From Phragmites australis (lineage: Eukaryota > Streptophyta > Magnoliopsida > Poales > Poaceae): a stretch of DNA of 64,000 nucleotides. Below are positions 45,419 to 56,149 of the stretch, in pieces; position 1 is the first letter of the stretch, and the number at the start of each line of letters is the position of its first letter. The notes under the pieces are model-generated. The model ran no database searches, was not told where the DNA came from, and was given only the letters and a program-made list of their open reading frames with translations. The stretch spans positions 31,322,001 to 31,386,000 of the forward strand of contig NC_084927.1 of the NCBI RefSeq assembly GCF_958298935.1. Direction: 5' to 3'. The position numbers and the translations under genes were made by a program.

Positions 45419-45675
45419 CTTCCTTTAGTCTAAAATAAATATTATCTTAGATTACGTCTAATTAATTGTTTCAAATTTTAGATATAAATTATTGTTTATG
45501 TATTGAGCTTGAATATTTGAAAATAACATAGTTAAATTTATCTTGAAAAATAGTTTTATAATAATATATTTTTGATATGTTTTATCAATCTATTATCATA
45601 AAAACTAGTACCAAATAAAATTGTATTTGAGGACCATATCGATATAAAAATGATATTTATTTTAGATCAGAGAAG
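45419..45675. mobile_element. Stowaway-like MITE
   Basis: The left end CTTCCTTTAGTCTAAAATAA and the right end ATTTATTTTAGATCAGAGAAG are inverted repeats of the common CTCCCTCCGTCCCAAAATAA type. TA precedes the left end, and TG (a decayed TA) follows the right end. Confidence 0.7.
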
Positions 45676-45699
45676 TGTATTTGATACATCGTGCCAAAT

Positions 45700-46350
45700 C
45701 AACTACGGGCTTGTTTGGCACCCATGGAACAGTAGCCCGCGGGAAGTTAATTGGCTGTAGCCCTCACTGCCTAATTAACAGACACGATTTTGTTTGATTA
45801 ATTTTTATAGCCATTGTTGTTGCGATGTTAATAAGCACCTGGGCGGCTGGGCTGTCAGAGACTCAAGAGTTGGGTTGTGGTAGGCTGTCAAGTGTGTGCT
45901 AGTACTTGCGGAAGCTAGCGCACAGTTGAGTGGAAAGATTGATTGTCTTACAATTTTTTTTCTTAACACGCAAGAGGGCTATGGATCTATATATTATAGA
46001 GTGAACAATATAGTTGAGTTACAACGCGAGACTGACATGCGTGTTTTAAACTCGATCTGTGTAAGGTGCTAGAAGCCTAGAACTGACGTTCCTGCTGACT
46101 GAGAACAACGTACTATAGTCTATAGCAAAAGATGTTGTATCCTACACTGATCTGTACATTTGTCTTGTACCTGCATTTCAACACGAGAAGGGTCTGATTA
46201 TATATAAAAAAACACGAGAAGGGTCTCTCTCCAACGCAACGCAACGATTTCTCTTGACTTGACTATAAAAGCCATCGACCACTGACACTTCACTGCGGTC
46301 AGAGACCCTGAACCTGAGATGAATTCCGTCGGTGCAAAAAATAATACGGT
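45700..46350. repeat. Paralogous low-copy block, part 1, right-hand copy
   Basis: Collinear with 2340-2750 (see there), with small insertions such as GCGGCTGGGCTGTCAGAGAC near 45850. No gene is recognised. Confidence 0.7.
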
Positions 46351-47069
46351 GCTCTGGCCGGGTCATCTGTTAAATTTCAGTTTTTTTCTATTGTTATAAT
46401 TGGCAGAAGTATGGCTTACCGTACCGGTATGTCTAGCCAACAACTACGTGACTATTTTCCAGTCCCTAAGTCTTCGAGAGAAATCCTACGACGAGTTTTC
46501 TTTAGTCGTAGGAGTCTCAGAGAGAAATTCTACTACCAGTTTTCTTTAATTGTAGGACAGGTATGTATCTAATCAATCTAATTTCATTACATATTTTTTA
46601 ACTTACGTGTTTTCTGTTACTTAGATTGTACTTTTGGGAGGACCTACTATAGCAGTAAACACTACAGGACAACCTAATAAGACGTGGCAGTAAGTTTTGC
46701 AAGAGCGTAGACGATGCGTGAGGATGGGATCTGATAGACTAGGCGATAAGGATGGCACGTGCGTGGGAGCAATGGGACAAACCCTGCAGACCGACAAGGC
46801 AAATGGAATGCAGCCACTTACTGTAATGATAGATATATGTTAGAAGGCTTAGCTATGTCTGAATCTAACTTAGATCTTTATATAAGTCTTCTCTCATTCG
46901 GATATATAAAGGGAGGGACATATTGAGAAGAAAGAAAGTAAAACTAGTTTATTTATACCTATATAAAAAATACATAAAATATAAAATTATTATTAGAAAG
47001 ATTCAAACCTAGATAATCCGGTGTTGTTGAGTTTATTAAGATACAGCCCTAGACGTCGATATCATTGTC
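46351..47069. other. Insertion relative to the left-hand block; unassigned
   Basis: About 700 bases absent from 2750-2760. Contains a 44-bp tandem duplication (46469-46512 and 46513-46556, core GAGAGAAATCCTACGACGAG). No ends, TSD or coding sequence are recognised. Confidence 0.45.
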
Positions 47070-48265
47070 AGGACAAGTAACAGTCTAACAAGAAACAAAT
47101 ATAGCTGACAGCCACAGGGCACCGCTCCCCTTTACTTTAATCCGCACGTCCCATTCTCCAATCAGGACAACACGAGCTGTCGACAACCACAATGATGTAT
47201 GCGTACCTCCGGAACAGTAGATCGGTCGCCGCCGCTGGAGAACCGCATGCCTGCTCCGATTGCACCGTCCATAAAAGGACACGTTTCATGATCCATGGGG
47301 TTGGAGTTGTAGTTAGAAGCACCGGCTATTAGCGATCACACGGCGTCTCTGCGTGTCGAGAAATGGCAGGCCTTTGTTTGTTTTCAACAGAAGGCATGGT
47401 CTGTCGCCACATCACAAGACTTCTCAGAGACACACTCGTTTAATTTTGTGTCAAATCCTGTGTCCTGTGCCCTCTTCGTGTAGCTACCGCAGTACAAGAT
47501 AAGCAATGTCGTCACAACTCACTAATAGCATGTTCAGTCCGTGCCCAGAATGATTTGCCCCCAGATTAAGCAATAATTAACGTGTATCAATATTCATTGT
47601 TGCCACTTAATTGGCCTTGCTGATTCTCACTGAAGTAGTGTTCATGTCATGGCCCATATGCTCATTTTCCATTCGAACACAAGTATTGATGAGTTTTGGT
47701 TCATGCAGATCGATGCAATGCGTATACCGGAAACAGCGTATTTGCAAGTTTAATTTCCACGGTCTCACAGTCATAGGAGCAAGACGAAGATGGCAACAAT
47801 GGCATTGATTCCACTACAGGCAGGAAACCAAGTTGGAATTTACGAGTTACAGCGACCCATCTACCAATCCACATCGCGCTTTTGCAATGAAGAAGCCCGA
47901 ACACCTAACTCTCCTTCCCGAGTAAATTCCCCTGCTCCATCGGTCCCCGTCTCCGAGCAGCTAGTTTCAAACTTTTCAATGCATGGGCCAGTAGCCATTT
48001 TCCGGTCGGACAAGCAACGGTGGCTTCTCTGTTCATCTGCTGTTACTGAACATCTCACTGTCAGCCGGTTCCAAATTGGCAACGTTGCTTGTTTTGGATA
48101 CCGGCTGGAATGGGTAGGGAGGTAGCGGAGTTGGTGGCTCTGGAAGCGCGGCGTCTCCATGAGGACGTCGGGCGGATTCCAGAATCCCGCGTGCGGCAAC
48201 AAGCTACGGCAGCTTTCGTTGGGGAAGACTTCAGGTGGCTTCCGGGCTCCGCGGGCGGCAACAGG
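47070..48265. repeat. Paralogous low-copy block, part 2, copy C
   Basis: Matches 4325-6003 but lacks the MITE at 5087, the 69-bp duplication at 5828 and the insertion at 6003, so it keeps the ancestral state at all three. Short open frames are present on both strands; none is called. Confidence 0.7.
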
Positions 48266-48490
48266 GTTTACAGATGTTAGTTTCCCTTTTTCTCTTTTTG
48301 AAACAAGGCTATGATGGTAAGATTAGCTCATGCATACAAGCATAATAAAGGAATTAAAAAATTAAAAAAAGACTCGTCTTTTCTCTCTTTTTTTAGAAAG
48401 AAACTCATCTTTTCTTGTGTGCTCTGCTCTGAGATTCAAACTATTTTAGCAAGATATTTATACAGAATAAGGTGATATATCAACAATTAA

Positions 48491-48862
48491 GGTAGTATTT
48501 AGTTTGAGTACAATGTACTTAGGATTGGATGATTTAAAATATTTGTTTGGTGGCGATGAAACGAGCTTATTTTAGAACATAGGGACCACCGTTATCATCA
48601 CATCCTGAGTAGGATGAGTGCGTTCGAAAAAATTTCAGAGATCCAATTGTCAAGCATTTAAAAAAAATATTCTCCAATAAGAGTCGTCATATCCCTCTCA
48701 TTCTTCAACTAAACACTTAAAAAAATAAGATGTAATTATCACATCTAAAGATATCTCCTATTAGAATCATCATATCACCTCATTCTTCAATCAAACACTT
48801 AAAAAATAAGATATAATCATCCCATCTAAAAACATCCTACCAACTACCAACTAAACACTACC
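48491..48862. mobile_element. Tourist-like MITE, 372 bp, TSD TAA
   Basis: The left end GGTAGTATTTAGTTTG and the right end CAACTAAACACTACC are inverted repeats. TAA flanks both sides (48488-48490 and 48863-48865). The paralogues at 7059-7085 and 52060-52085 read AATAAA(A/G)CTCGCTGA without it. The interior has a repeated CTCATTCTTCAA(C/T)(T/C)AAACACTT unit. Confidence 0.85.
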
Positions 48863-49199
48863 TAAAACTCGCTGACTGTGCAAGGACCACGGAACACGAG
48901 CACGATTGCCACATGCAAATTAGTATGGATTATGGAGTGCCAAGTGCCAAATCGGCAACATCCAACAAGAGCATTTCAGAGGTAGTTTCAGTGAATGCCA
49001 TAAGGTTTTGGTTAGACTTTACTCTTTTTGGAACGGATTTGGTTCAACTGTCGGTGCACCTCACTAGTAGGCGTATCCGCGTATGGTGCTTTGATTGTCT
49101 CCCCCTTACCCCTTGTTGTTCATCTGCAGTTGCATGAGGTATCAATATTCAATGCAAATTCAGACCACAGCGGAGGATCGAGATCCTTCGCCTTCAGCC

Positions 49200-49345
49200 G
49201 TGTGAAGTCAGAGACGTACAGTAAATCGAGTCTTGACGAACAGTATCTTGCAAATTGATCGTGTTACAAATTTGCCGAGTCTTAATGAACAGCCGTGTGA
49301 ATAAACGTGTGAACAGCTGTGTGAGTAAACCGAGTCTTGATAAAC
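49200..49345. repeat. Degenerate short tandem repeats
   Basis: Variants of CGAGTCTTGA(C/T)(G/A)AACAG and CGTGTGAATAAACG alternate several times. They lie at the left edge of the LTR and may partly derive from it. Confidence 0.55.
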
Positions 49346-50712
49346 AGTCGTGTGAATAAACGTTTTACAGATTTCTTATAAAATAGATAATCTACTCTTT
49401 ATTCATTCAACGCTCTTTAAAAATGTACAAATACAAGTATAAACTTTAGAAAGATAAAACGAGAAATTTTTTTTTAAGATAACATGACTCTGCAGATGAA
49501 ATATGAATCATAGACTCTATTCAAGAACATTTTATTTATCTTTGAACACAAAAGTTTGAAACTTAAACGAAGAACGAATAAAAAAATAATCATTGAAAGA
49601 AGCAACTCTCTAAGTTAATAATATAGAGATAAGAGGATTCAAGTCTCTCTCAAATACATGAGTATATAAACATTTATACCTCTAACAACAAGAAAAATAG
49701 CTTCGCAATATTGAAAAATCACAGCTCAAAGATAGAAATAAAAATCAACGAGAAAATCACAACCGAAAAAGAAAAACTTACAAACTTATGAGAGAAACAA
49801 TAGAGAAACTAGAAGGAGGGGAATTCAAGCATATGCAAAAATATAAACTTTATTACTTAAATATATCAGTCTTATTTTAGACGAATTATAAGGATTTTTC
49901 TCTCAAAAACTTCAACCTATTACATAAGCTAAATACTCATATTTCTCTCCTCTAAAATTCTAGCATTAGACTTTTAAATAGGTGACATAAAAGACTTAAG
50001 TGGTTGATTCAAACTCTCCAATAACCATATCCCTCTATTTATATGTCTAGACAACTTTATCTTAAATTTTCTAGCTTGTTACCAAAATATTCCTCTTTTG
50101 TAGTACATTCTTATCTACCACTGAGGGTATCTTGATTTATTTTTTTTCTGTCCATCGAACGACCATGGCAACTTAGCTTCGTATCACCGCAAGCTTCATG
50201 ATGGTACCACATACTCCTTCAATCATCCTACGATATTGAGACCAAACCATAAAATACTATGTACGCTTCTCAAAGTGTGACTCACCACTTGCTTACACCT
50301 TAAGTAAGTGCTCTGATGACACGTGTACTCAGTCTTATAATCCTGACCGCTAGCAAGTCTCTCTCGCTCCCGATCCTCGGGCTGCCTTATCACTTACATC
50401 GATATCTCTTTTACTTGGCTTTGTCAACGTGCCATCTTCATCCTCCATTTCATGTTTTACTTGATCTCCATGTATACAACTAGGATCACCTTTGACTCCG
50501 TTTGGCACCGAGCACTCGCTTAGCCCCGATCATTCGCCGTCAAACATCAAGTTGCATCTATCACATACATACCATGAGACAAGCAAATATATTTCTCCAA
50601 CTCTAATTAGTCCATAATTAAAATACTTAAATCAAACTCGAGTAATCCAAAATTCGACAAATTAAATCAATAACCATATCAATCACTCGTCGCGTATAAA
50701 TGTATCCATACC
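49340..50712 (-). mobile_element. LTR of the second copia-like family inside copy C
   Basis: Reverse complement of the LTR at 40501-42525, for example GAGAGACTTGAATCC-type and AAGCATATGAATTC-type words in opposite sense. It interrupts copy C between 49150 and 50713. The right boundary is marked by the return to CCTGTTTACTGCAAGC, as in 52587. The far LTR tip is missing at the left. Confidence 0.65.
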
Positions 50713-51369
50713 TGTTTACTGCAAGCATATGCTCGCATGGTAATCTGCCCCTCCTCTGGACCTTGGTTTTAACTACAAAAATTAACAGCGAGCGAAAGAA
50801 AGACGGGTGCTAAATCAAAACAGAAGTTAGTGTCTTGGAATCGTACATTATATATCGTAGCTTATCCTTGTACTGACAATGTGGAGACCTGGAAGCCCGC
50901 TCCATGGCAGCAAAGCAGCAGAGCAAAGAAGAAACAATAGGCTTTGATCAGACCAAGTAGCTGATAATCAAGCATATGTTTTGATCGATGCACAATTGTA
51001 CGTGTTTCCATCTGAACATTTCCTTACGAAACTGAAGGGCGCCTGCAAGTACCATATGCACCTCATAAAATGTGGAGAAGGGCATCCTGCAAACATCAGG
51101 TGATGAAACTGCAGATGTACTGCTACATACATAGCATGATTTGAGCCCTTTTCTGCATTTGTGCAGCAGGCCCGCGACAACAATTTTTTGTACTTATTAA
51201 TAGATGATTTACCCGTAAGAAACAAGTTAGACGCATGTGTGGTTCAGTACTTCAGTAGGACAACTGAAGATAAGCCCATACAGACCTCAGAAGATTTTGT
51301 TCCCTAGACGGATGCACGTGCTCTACTGTCTCATTTCATCTGTGACAACCAAATGCCGCATGCAAATTT
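50713..51369. repeat. Paralogous low-copy block, part 4, copy C (truncated)
   Basis: Follows 7320-8303 and 52585-53340 without the 7463 MITE, and lacks about 60 bases at 51165. It stops at GCAAATTTAAG, where the paralogues continue into the gene X stop codon. Confidence 0.7.
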
Positions 51370-51372
51370 AAG

Positions 51373-51888
51373 ATGTAGCAACCAAGTAACGAAGTTTGGA
51401 GGCAAAGTCCAAAAGCTGAATGGGGGCGACGAAGCCTGAAGGAAGAAGAATATATCAAACTTCTAATATCGAAGGGGTGCAACGAAACATGAAGGACGAA
51501 GAGTGTAGCAAAGTCCTGATGATGAAGGGATGCGATGATGCTCAAAAAAGGAAGCATCTAGCAAAAGCCCTAAAGCCGAAGAAAGTCGGCGTGGGACAGT
51601 AGTCCTATCAAAGGGTCCAGTGCAGAACCCCTAAGACACGTGTCAAGATTCGGTTGTTTAGGATAATTTAGGTAGACAATGACTATAATATCCTTGAGAT
51701 ACCTAAAATATTTTATAATGTTAGTAAGAATATTTCTATAGATAAAGGACAAACATGATAACAATGGAATGGTTAGGTATGCCTATAAATACATTCATTT
51801 GTCTAAGATAACAAAAGAGAAGCAATTATTACACTAATAATTATCACGATATTCAATGTGTTGCGATTACATCACAACACATATGTTT
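51373..51888. mobile_element. Partial copy of the element at 6003-6641
   Basis: Matches 6123-6641 from ATGTAGCA to ACAACACATATGTT. The first 120 bases of the element are missing because copy C is fused to it here. Confidence 0.65.
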
Positions 51889-53344
51889 GTTTCTTTTTTT
51901 TCTTTTTTTTAAACAAGGCTATGATGGTAAGATCAGCTCACACATACAAGCTAATAAAGAAATAAAAAAAAGACTCGTCTTTTCTTGCGTGCTAGCTGCC
52001 TAGCTCTACTCTGAAATTCAAGCTATTTTAGCAAGATCATTATAGAGAATAAGGTCATCCATCAAGAAATAAAACTCGCTGAGATTGCGCAACCATGGAC
52101 CATCGAACACGAGCATGATTGCCAGATGCAAATTAGTATGGATTTATGGAGTGCCAACTCGGCAACATCCAAGAAATTCAAGCTATTTTAGCAAGATCTT
52201 TATAGAGAATAAGGTGATCCATCAAGAAATAAAGCTCGCTGAGATTGCGCAACCATGGACCATCGAACACGAGCATGATTGCCAGATGCAAATTAGTTTG
52301 GATTTATGGAGTGCCAACTCGGCAACATCCAACAGGAGCAATTCAGATTTCAGAGCTAGTTTCAGTGTATGCCATGCGGATTTGGTTCAATGTCGATGCA
52401 CTTCAATAGTAGGCGTATGGTCCTTTGATTGTCTCCCCCATCTGCAGTTACCTGAGGTATCAATATTCAATGCAGACCACAGCGGAAGGACTATTGGGAG
52501 ATATTCATTAGCAGAATCCCTGTCTAGTAATTGATGAGGATCATTGAGCACTACTGATGCAAACAGTTCTAGTGTGTGCGTCCGTACCTGTTTGCTGCAA
52601 GCATATTCTCGCATGGTAATCTGCCCCCTGGGCCTGGGGTTTAACTGCAGATGTTTACAGCAAGCCCCTCCCCTGGACCTTGGTTTTAACTGCAAAAATT
52701 AACAACGAGCCAAAGAAAGATAACTTTGAATCAAACACAAATTAGTGTCTTGGGTACATTATACATCGTAGCTTATTCTTATGCTGACAATTTGTGGAGA
52801 CCTGGAAAGCCCGCTCCATGGCAGCAAAGCAGAAGAGCAAAGAAGAAACAATAGGTTTTGATCAGACCAAGTAGCTGATAATCAAGCATATGTTTTGATC
52901 AATATACAATTGTACGTGTTTCCATCTGAAGATTTCCTTACGAAACTGAAGGGCGCCCTGAAAGTACCATGTACACCTCATAAAATGTGGAGAAGAGCAT
53001 CCTGCAAACATCAGGTGATGAAACTGCAGATGTACTGCTACATACATAGCATGATTTGGGCCCTTTTTGCATCTGTATTCTTTGAAGGAGAATATCAGCC
53101 CAAGCCCAGAAGCTGCAGCAGGCCCGTGATGACAATTTTTTATACTTATTAATACATGATTTACCAGTAAGAAACAAACTAGAGGCATGTTTGGTTCAGT
53201 ACTTCAGTTGGACAACTGAAGATAAGCCCATACAGACCTCAGAAGATTTTGTTCCCTAGACGGATGCACGTGCTCTACTGTCTCATTTCATCAGTTGTGA
53301 CTTGTGAGACCCAAATGCAGCATGCAAACTTAAGTTTGAACGAA
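51889..53344. repeat. Paralogous low-copy block, copy D
   Basis: Continues 6642-8308 without the insertions at 6811 and 7463. Contains a tandem duplication with a 160-bp period: 52013-52172 and 52173-52332, starting GAAATTCAAGCTATTTTAGC. The other copies have this segment once. No gene is called. Confidence 0.7.
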
Positions 53345-54440
53345 CTACTGTAGCAAATCAGGCTGAGCTTGAAGAACATTTTTCATCAAAGGAGGGTGGC
53401 TCTCGCTATCCGCGTCCATCATGTCATGGAACAAGGGCGGCGCATTGTCATAGGTGGAGTAGTTCTGCACCAAGAGCTTCTTGGCCTTCCCTACCCGGAT
53501 AAGCTTTGTCACCTCCTGCCAGTGCTCAACGATCTTAGCCTCACTGGCAGCCATCTGCGCGGTGTTGGTCTTCTGCGTAGCATCGAGTTCTTTGAGGTTC
53601 TTGGCCTCAACGACACGCTTCACGTCAGTCGAAAACCCCTGAGTGCAAGAACCTCTCGTTGTGTCTGGCCGCCCTGGGCTCCCGATGGCCTTCAAGATCT
53701 CGTCATCGCATAGTACCTTTGCGGCCTCCCAGAAGGGCTCGTTCGCCTTGTCAAGATCGACCTTCGTCCTGATCTCCTCGCTGAGTTCCTCCGCGGACAC
53801 GCCACGAAAAACCACAAGCGCGCACCGATGCGTCCCGTCGAGAGACTCCACAAGCATGCATGCCGTTTTTGTCACCGCTTGAAGATGCCTTAGCTTATTT
53901 ACCACTCTAACCTACTGTTATTGATTTAGAAGGTCTCATAATTCATTAACATGAATAACATCATAATTAAATGGTCAATCTTTTCAATGATAAATTATCA
54001 ATTTATTCGCGCCCCTCGGTGAACCATATCATTACCCTGAGCCTGCTATGCTCCAGGAGGAAAATGGCCTCCTTCGCCTCCTCTTCCGCCTGGGCGAGCG
54101 ATGGCGATAGAACCGGTGGCGGTGACGCACGCCTGCCGTGGCGCGGCAAATGCCTTGACCCCGAAGGCTTCCTTGCGGTGCATGAGGCAGCGGTGGTGTT
54201 TTGATCAGGGTGAGATGATGGCTGGGAGGAGGCCGCGAGACAGGTTGTCGTCAAGCTTCTTGAGCCAGAGGAACACGCCGAGGCCGCACACCGCAAGCTT
54301 CTCTGAGATCACGACGAAGGATGTCCTTGGACAACGTTTTTGACGGGTGCGTGGCCTCTCGCACGGGGTGGCGATGGTGACACGGGGATTCGCCATCAGT
54401 GGCGTCCGATCGAAATTCGAAGGGTACTCAGGTCAAAAGA
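53345..54440 (-). pseudogene. Gene X fragment, copy D (longest open part)
   Basis: The minus strand holds an open stretch of 186 codons ending at 53345. Words in order: MLVESLDGTHRCALVVFRGV, AEELSEEIRTKVDLDKANEP, FWEAAKVLCDDEILKA, KNLKELDATQKTNTAQMAAS, AKIVEHWQEVTKLIRVGKAK, LLVQNYSTYDN and PLMKNVLQAQPDLLQ. The upstream part (54440-54000) is in other frames and begins near a region matching EKLVARGLDAFIW of the 17 kb copy. The first Met of the open stretch lies in the non-coding part, so it is not a trusted start. I do not recognise the family. It appears soluble and helical. It lies head-to-head with the thioesterase gene, 6 kb away. Confidence 0.55.
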
Positions 54441-54573
54441 TAGCGATCGCGTAACCGACATAGATGCAGGTTGCTCTATAGAGCTCACCAGACAATTCTA
54501 AATTTGCTCAACCTGATGTCGCACGGTATCGACCACTTGATGCAGATCCACCACTCACAACTCCATACCTTGC

Positions 54574-56073
54574 TGTCGGAGGATGAACTCCTGTCGCAGG
54601 GATCCCGAGAGACCCCTTTTTAAAGATTCGGCCGGGGGGATGATCTTGAACGAGCTTGTCTTTGAAATAGATGGGAGCGGAAATAAATGCAGTGGCTGGT
54701 GGTGGGAGATGATCGTTCTAGTGCAAGAAAAATGGGTGCACCGGGGTTTAGACAGGTTCGGGCCGCACGGAGGCGTAACACCCTACTCCTGTGTGAGTGC
54801 TATACCTTTCCTTGAAGGGAATTCTTCAAGGATGTATCTGGTTACAGGGGTGAGCTGTCTACAGAGAGCTTGAGACTCTCGTGTTCTAGCTTGGCTCGAG
54901 CTTGTTTGTGATGTTCTTCGTCTTTTGATCTGAGCTTCGGGTGCTTCTTGAGGGTTGTCGGGGGTTTTCTTCGCGGTGTTTTCGGTCTGTCTTCAGAGAG
55001 CCTCCGGATTGTCTATCGAGAGCTTCGGGGTCTGTCTTCAGAGAGCCTCCGGATTGTCTATCGAGAGCTTCGGGGTCTGTCTTTATGTGTTCTCCATCCT
55101 TTCCTTTTATAGGTGCGCCGACCTCGACTTATCCTGAATGGGAAAGAGGGGGCGCGAGTGCCAAGGCGCCATGGAGAAAGACGTCATCATTCCGTCTTGG
55201 CGAAGTGACAGAGGCGGTGGAAAAATGCGGCGTGCATCCGACCATCTGTCACTGTAGATGTCCTCCAGCGCTATTAAGAGGGCCCACCGGGCAGCCACAG
55301 AGGTGTCCGGTGCGCCCACCCTGTCTTGTACTTTTGCCGGGGCAGGGTGGCAGGCAGAGCGCTTCGATTTTGGCAATGTTATCCCGAGGCACCCGGGTGA
55401 AACGGGACGGGACCCGTGCATTTAATGGTCCCACGCCCCCCTGCCAGAGCATGGCAGGGTCTGACACTAGGGCGTGGGCAGCTGAGAATGTCAGGATGTC
55501 AGGATGTCAGGCCGCGCGTGCCTATTAAATGCGGCATTGGGCCTTTGACTGGCTGACACCCCGACGATGGGACCCTTCGGGTCGTCGGACGATCTTGCGC
55601 GAACCTTCGGGGAACTGAGTCCTCGGGGGCTGCCACGTGCAGCCCCGAGCACTCTCTCCCGAGCATTTCGGTGAGACCTTCGGGGAACCGAGTCCTCGGG
55701 GGCTGCCACGTGCAGCCCCGAGCACTCTCTCCCGAGCACTTCGGTGAGACCTTCGGGGAACCGAGTCCTCGGGGGCTGCTACGTGCAGCCCCGAGCACTC
55801 TCTCCCGAGCACTTGGTTGTTTGTATCATCGGGGGATTACAGTACTCGGGGGTAGGCGAGGACCCTTCCGAGTACTTCCTTCCAGGTACTTGGACTCTGC
55901 GGGTCATCGGGGAACTGGGGTGCTCGGGAACCAGAGGCGGCAGCCCCGAGCACCTTCTCTCGGGACTTAGCTTCTTCTTATCTTGCAGGGTGGACCTCGC
56001 GGGATGGTGACGCGTGGCGGATGGCCGGCCCGGTCTCGGGACTCAGGGACCCCTGGTTCCTGATACACCGACA
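54574..56073 (-). mobile_element. Solo LTR (Tat/RIRE2-like gypsy), 1.5 kb, TSD CTTGC
   Basis: In minus orientation it starts TGTCGGTGTATCAGGAACC and ends CATCCTCCGACA. CTTGC flanks it at 54569-54573 and 56074-56078, a perfect 5-bp TSD, so it is a solo LTR left by LTR-LTR recombination. It contains two 51-bp units (about 54990-55081) and three 73-bp units rich in CCTCGGGGGCTGC (55607-55815). The TGTCGGTG start is common in grass Tat-lineage LTRs (inference). Confidence 0.9.
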
Positions 56074-56149
56074 CTTGCCATCATTCCTTGAAGGGTTTCT
56101 GCAATGCCTCCATGTTGTAAGACTTCTGTCCTGGGATCTCCTATGCCTC

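Noticed and set aside
54941..55528. 195-codon open frame with FSRCFRSVF/SIESFG-type repeats
   Set aside because: Lies inside the solo LTR and its repetitiveness comes from the 51-bp tandem units.
55499..55812. Repeat spacing suggestive of a CRISPR-like array
   Set aside because: Contiguous 73-bp tandem units without spacers, inside an LTR of a plant genome.
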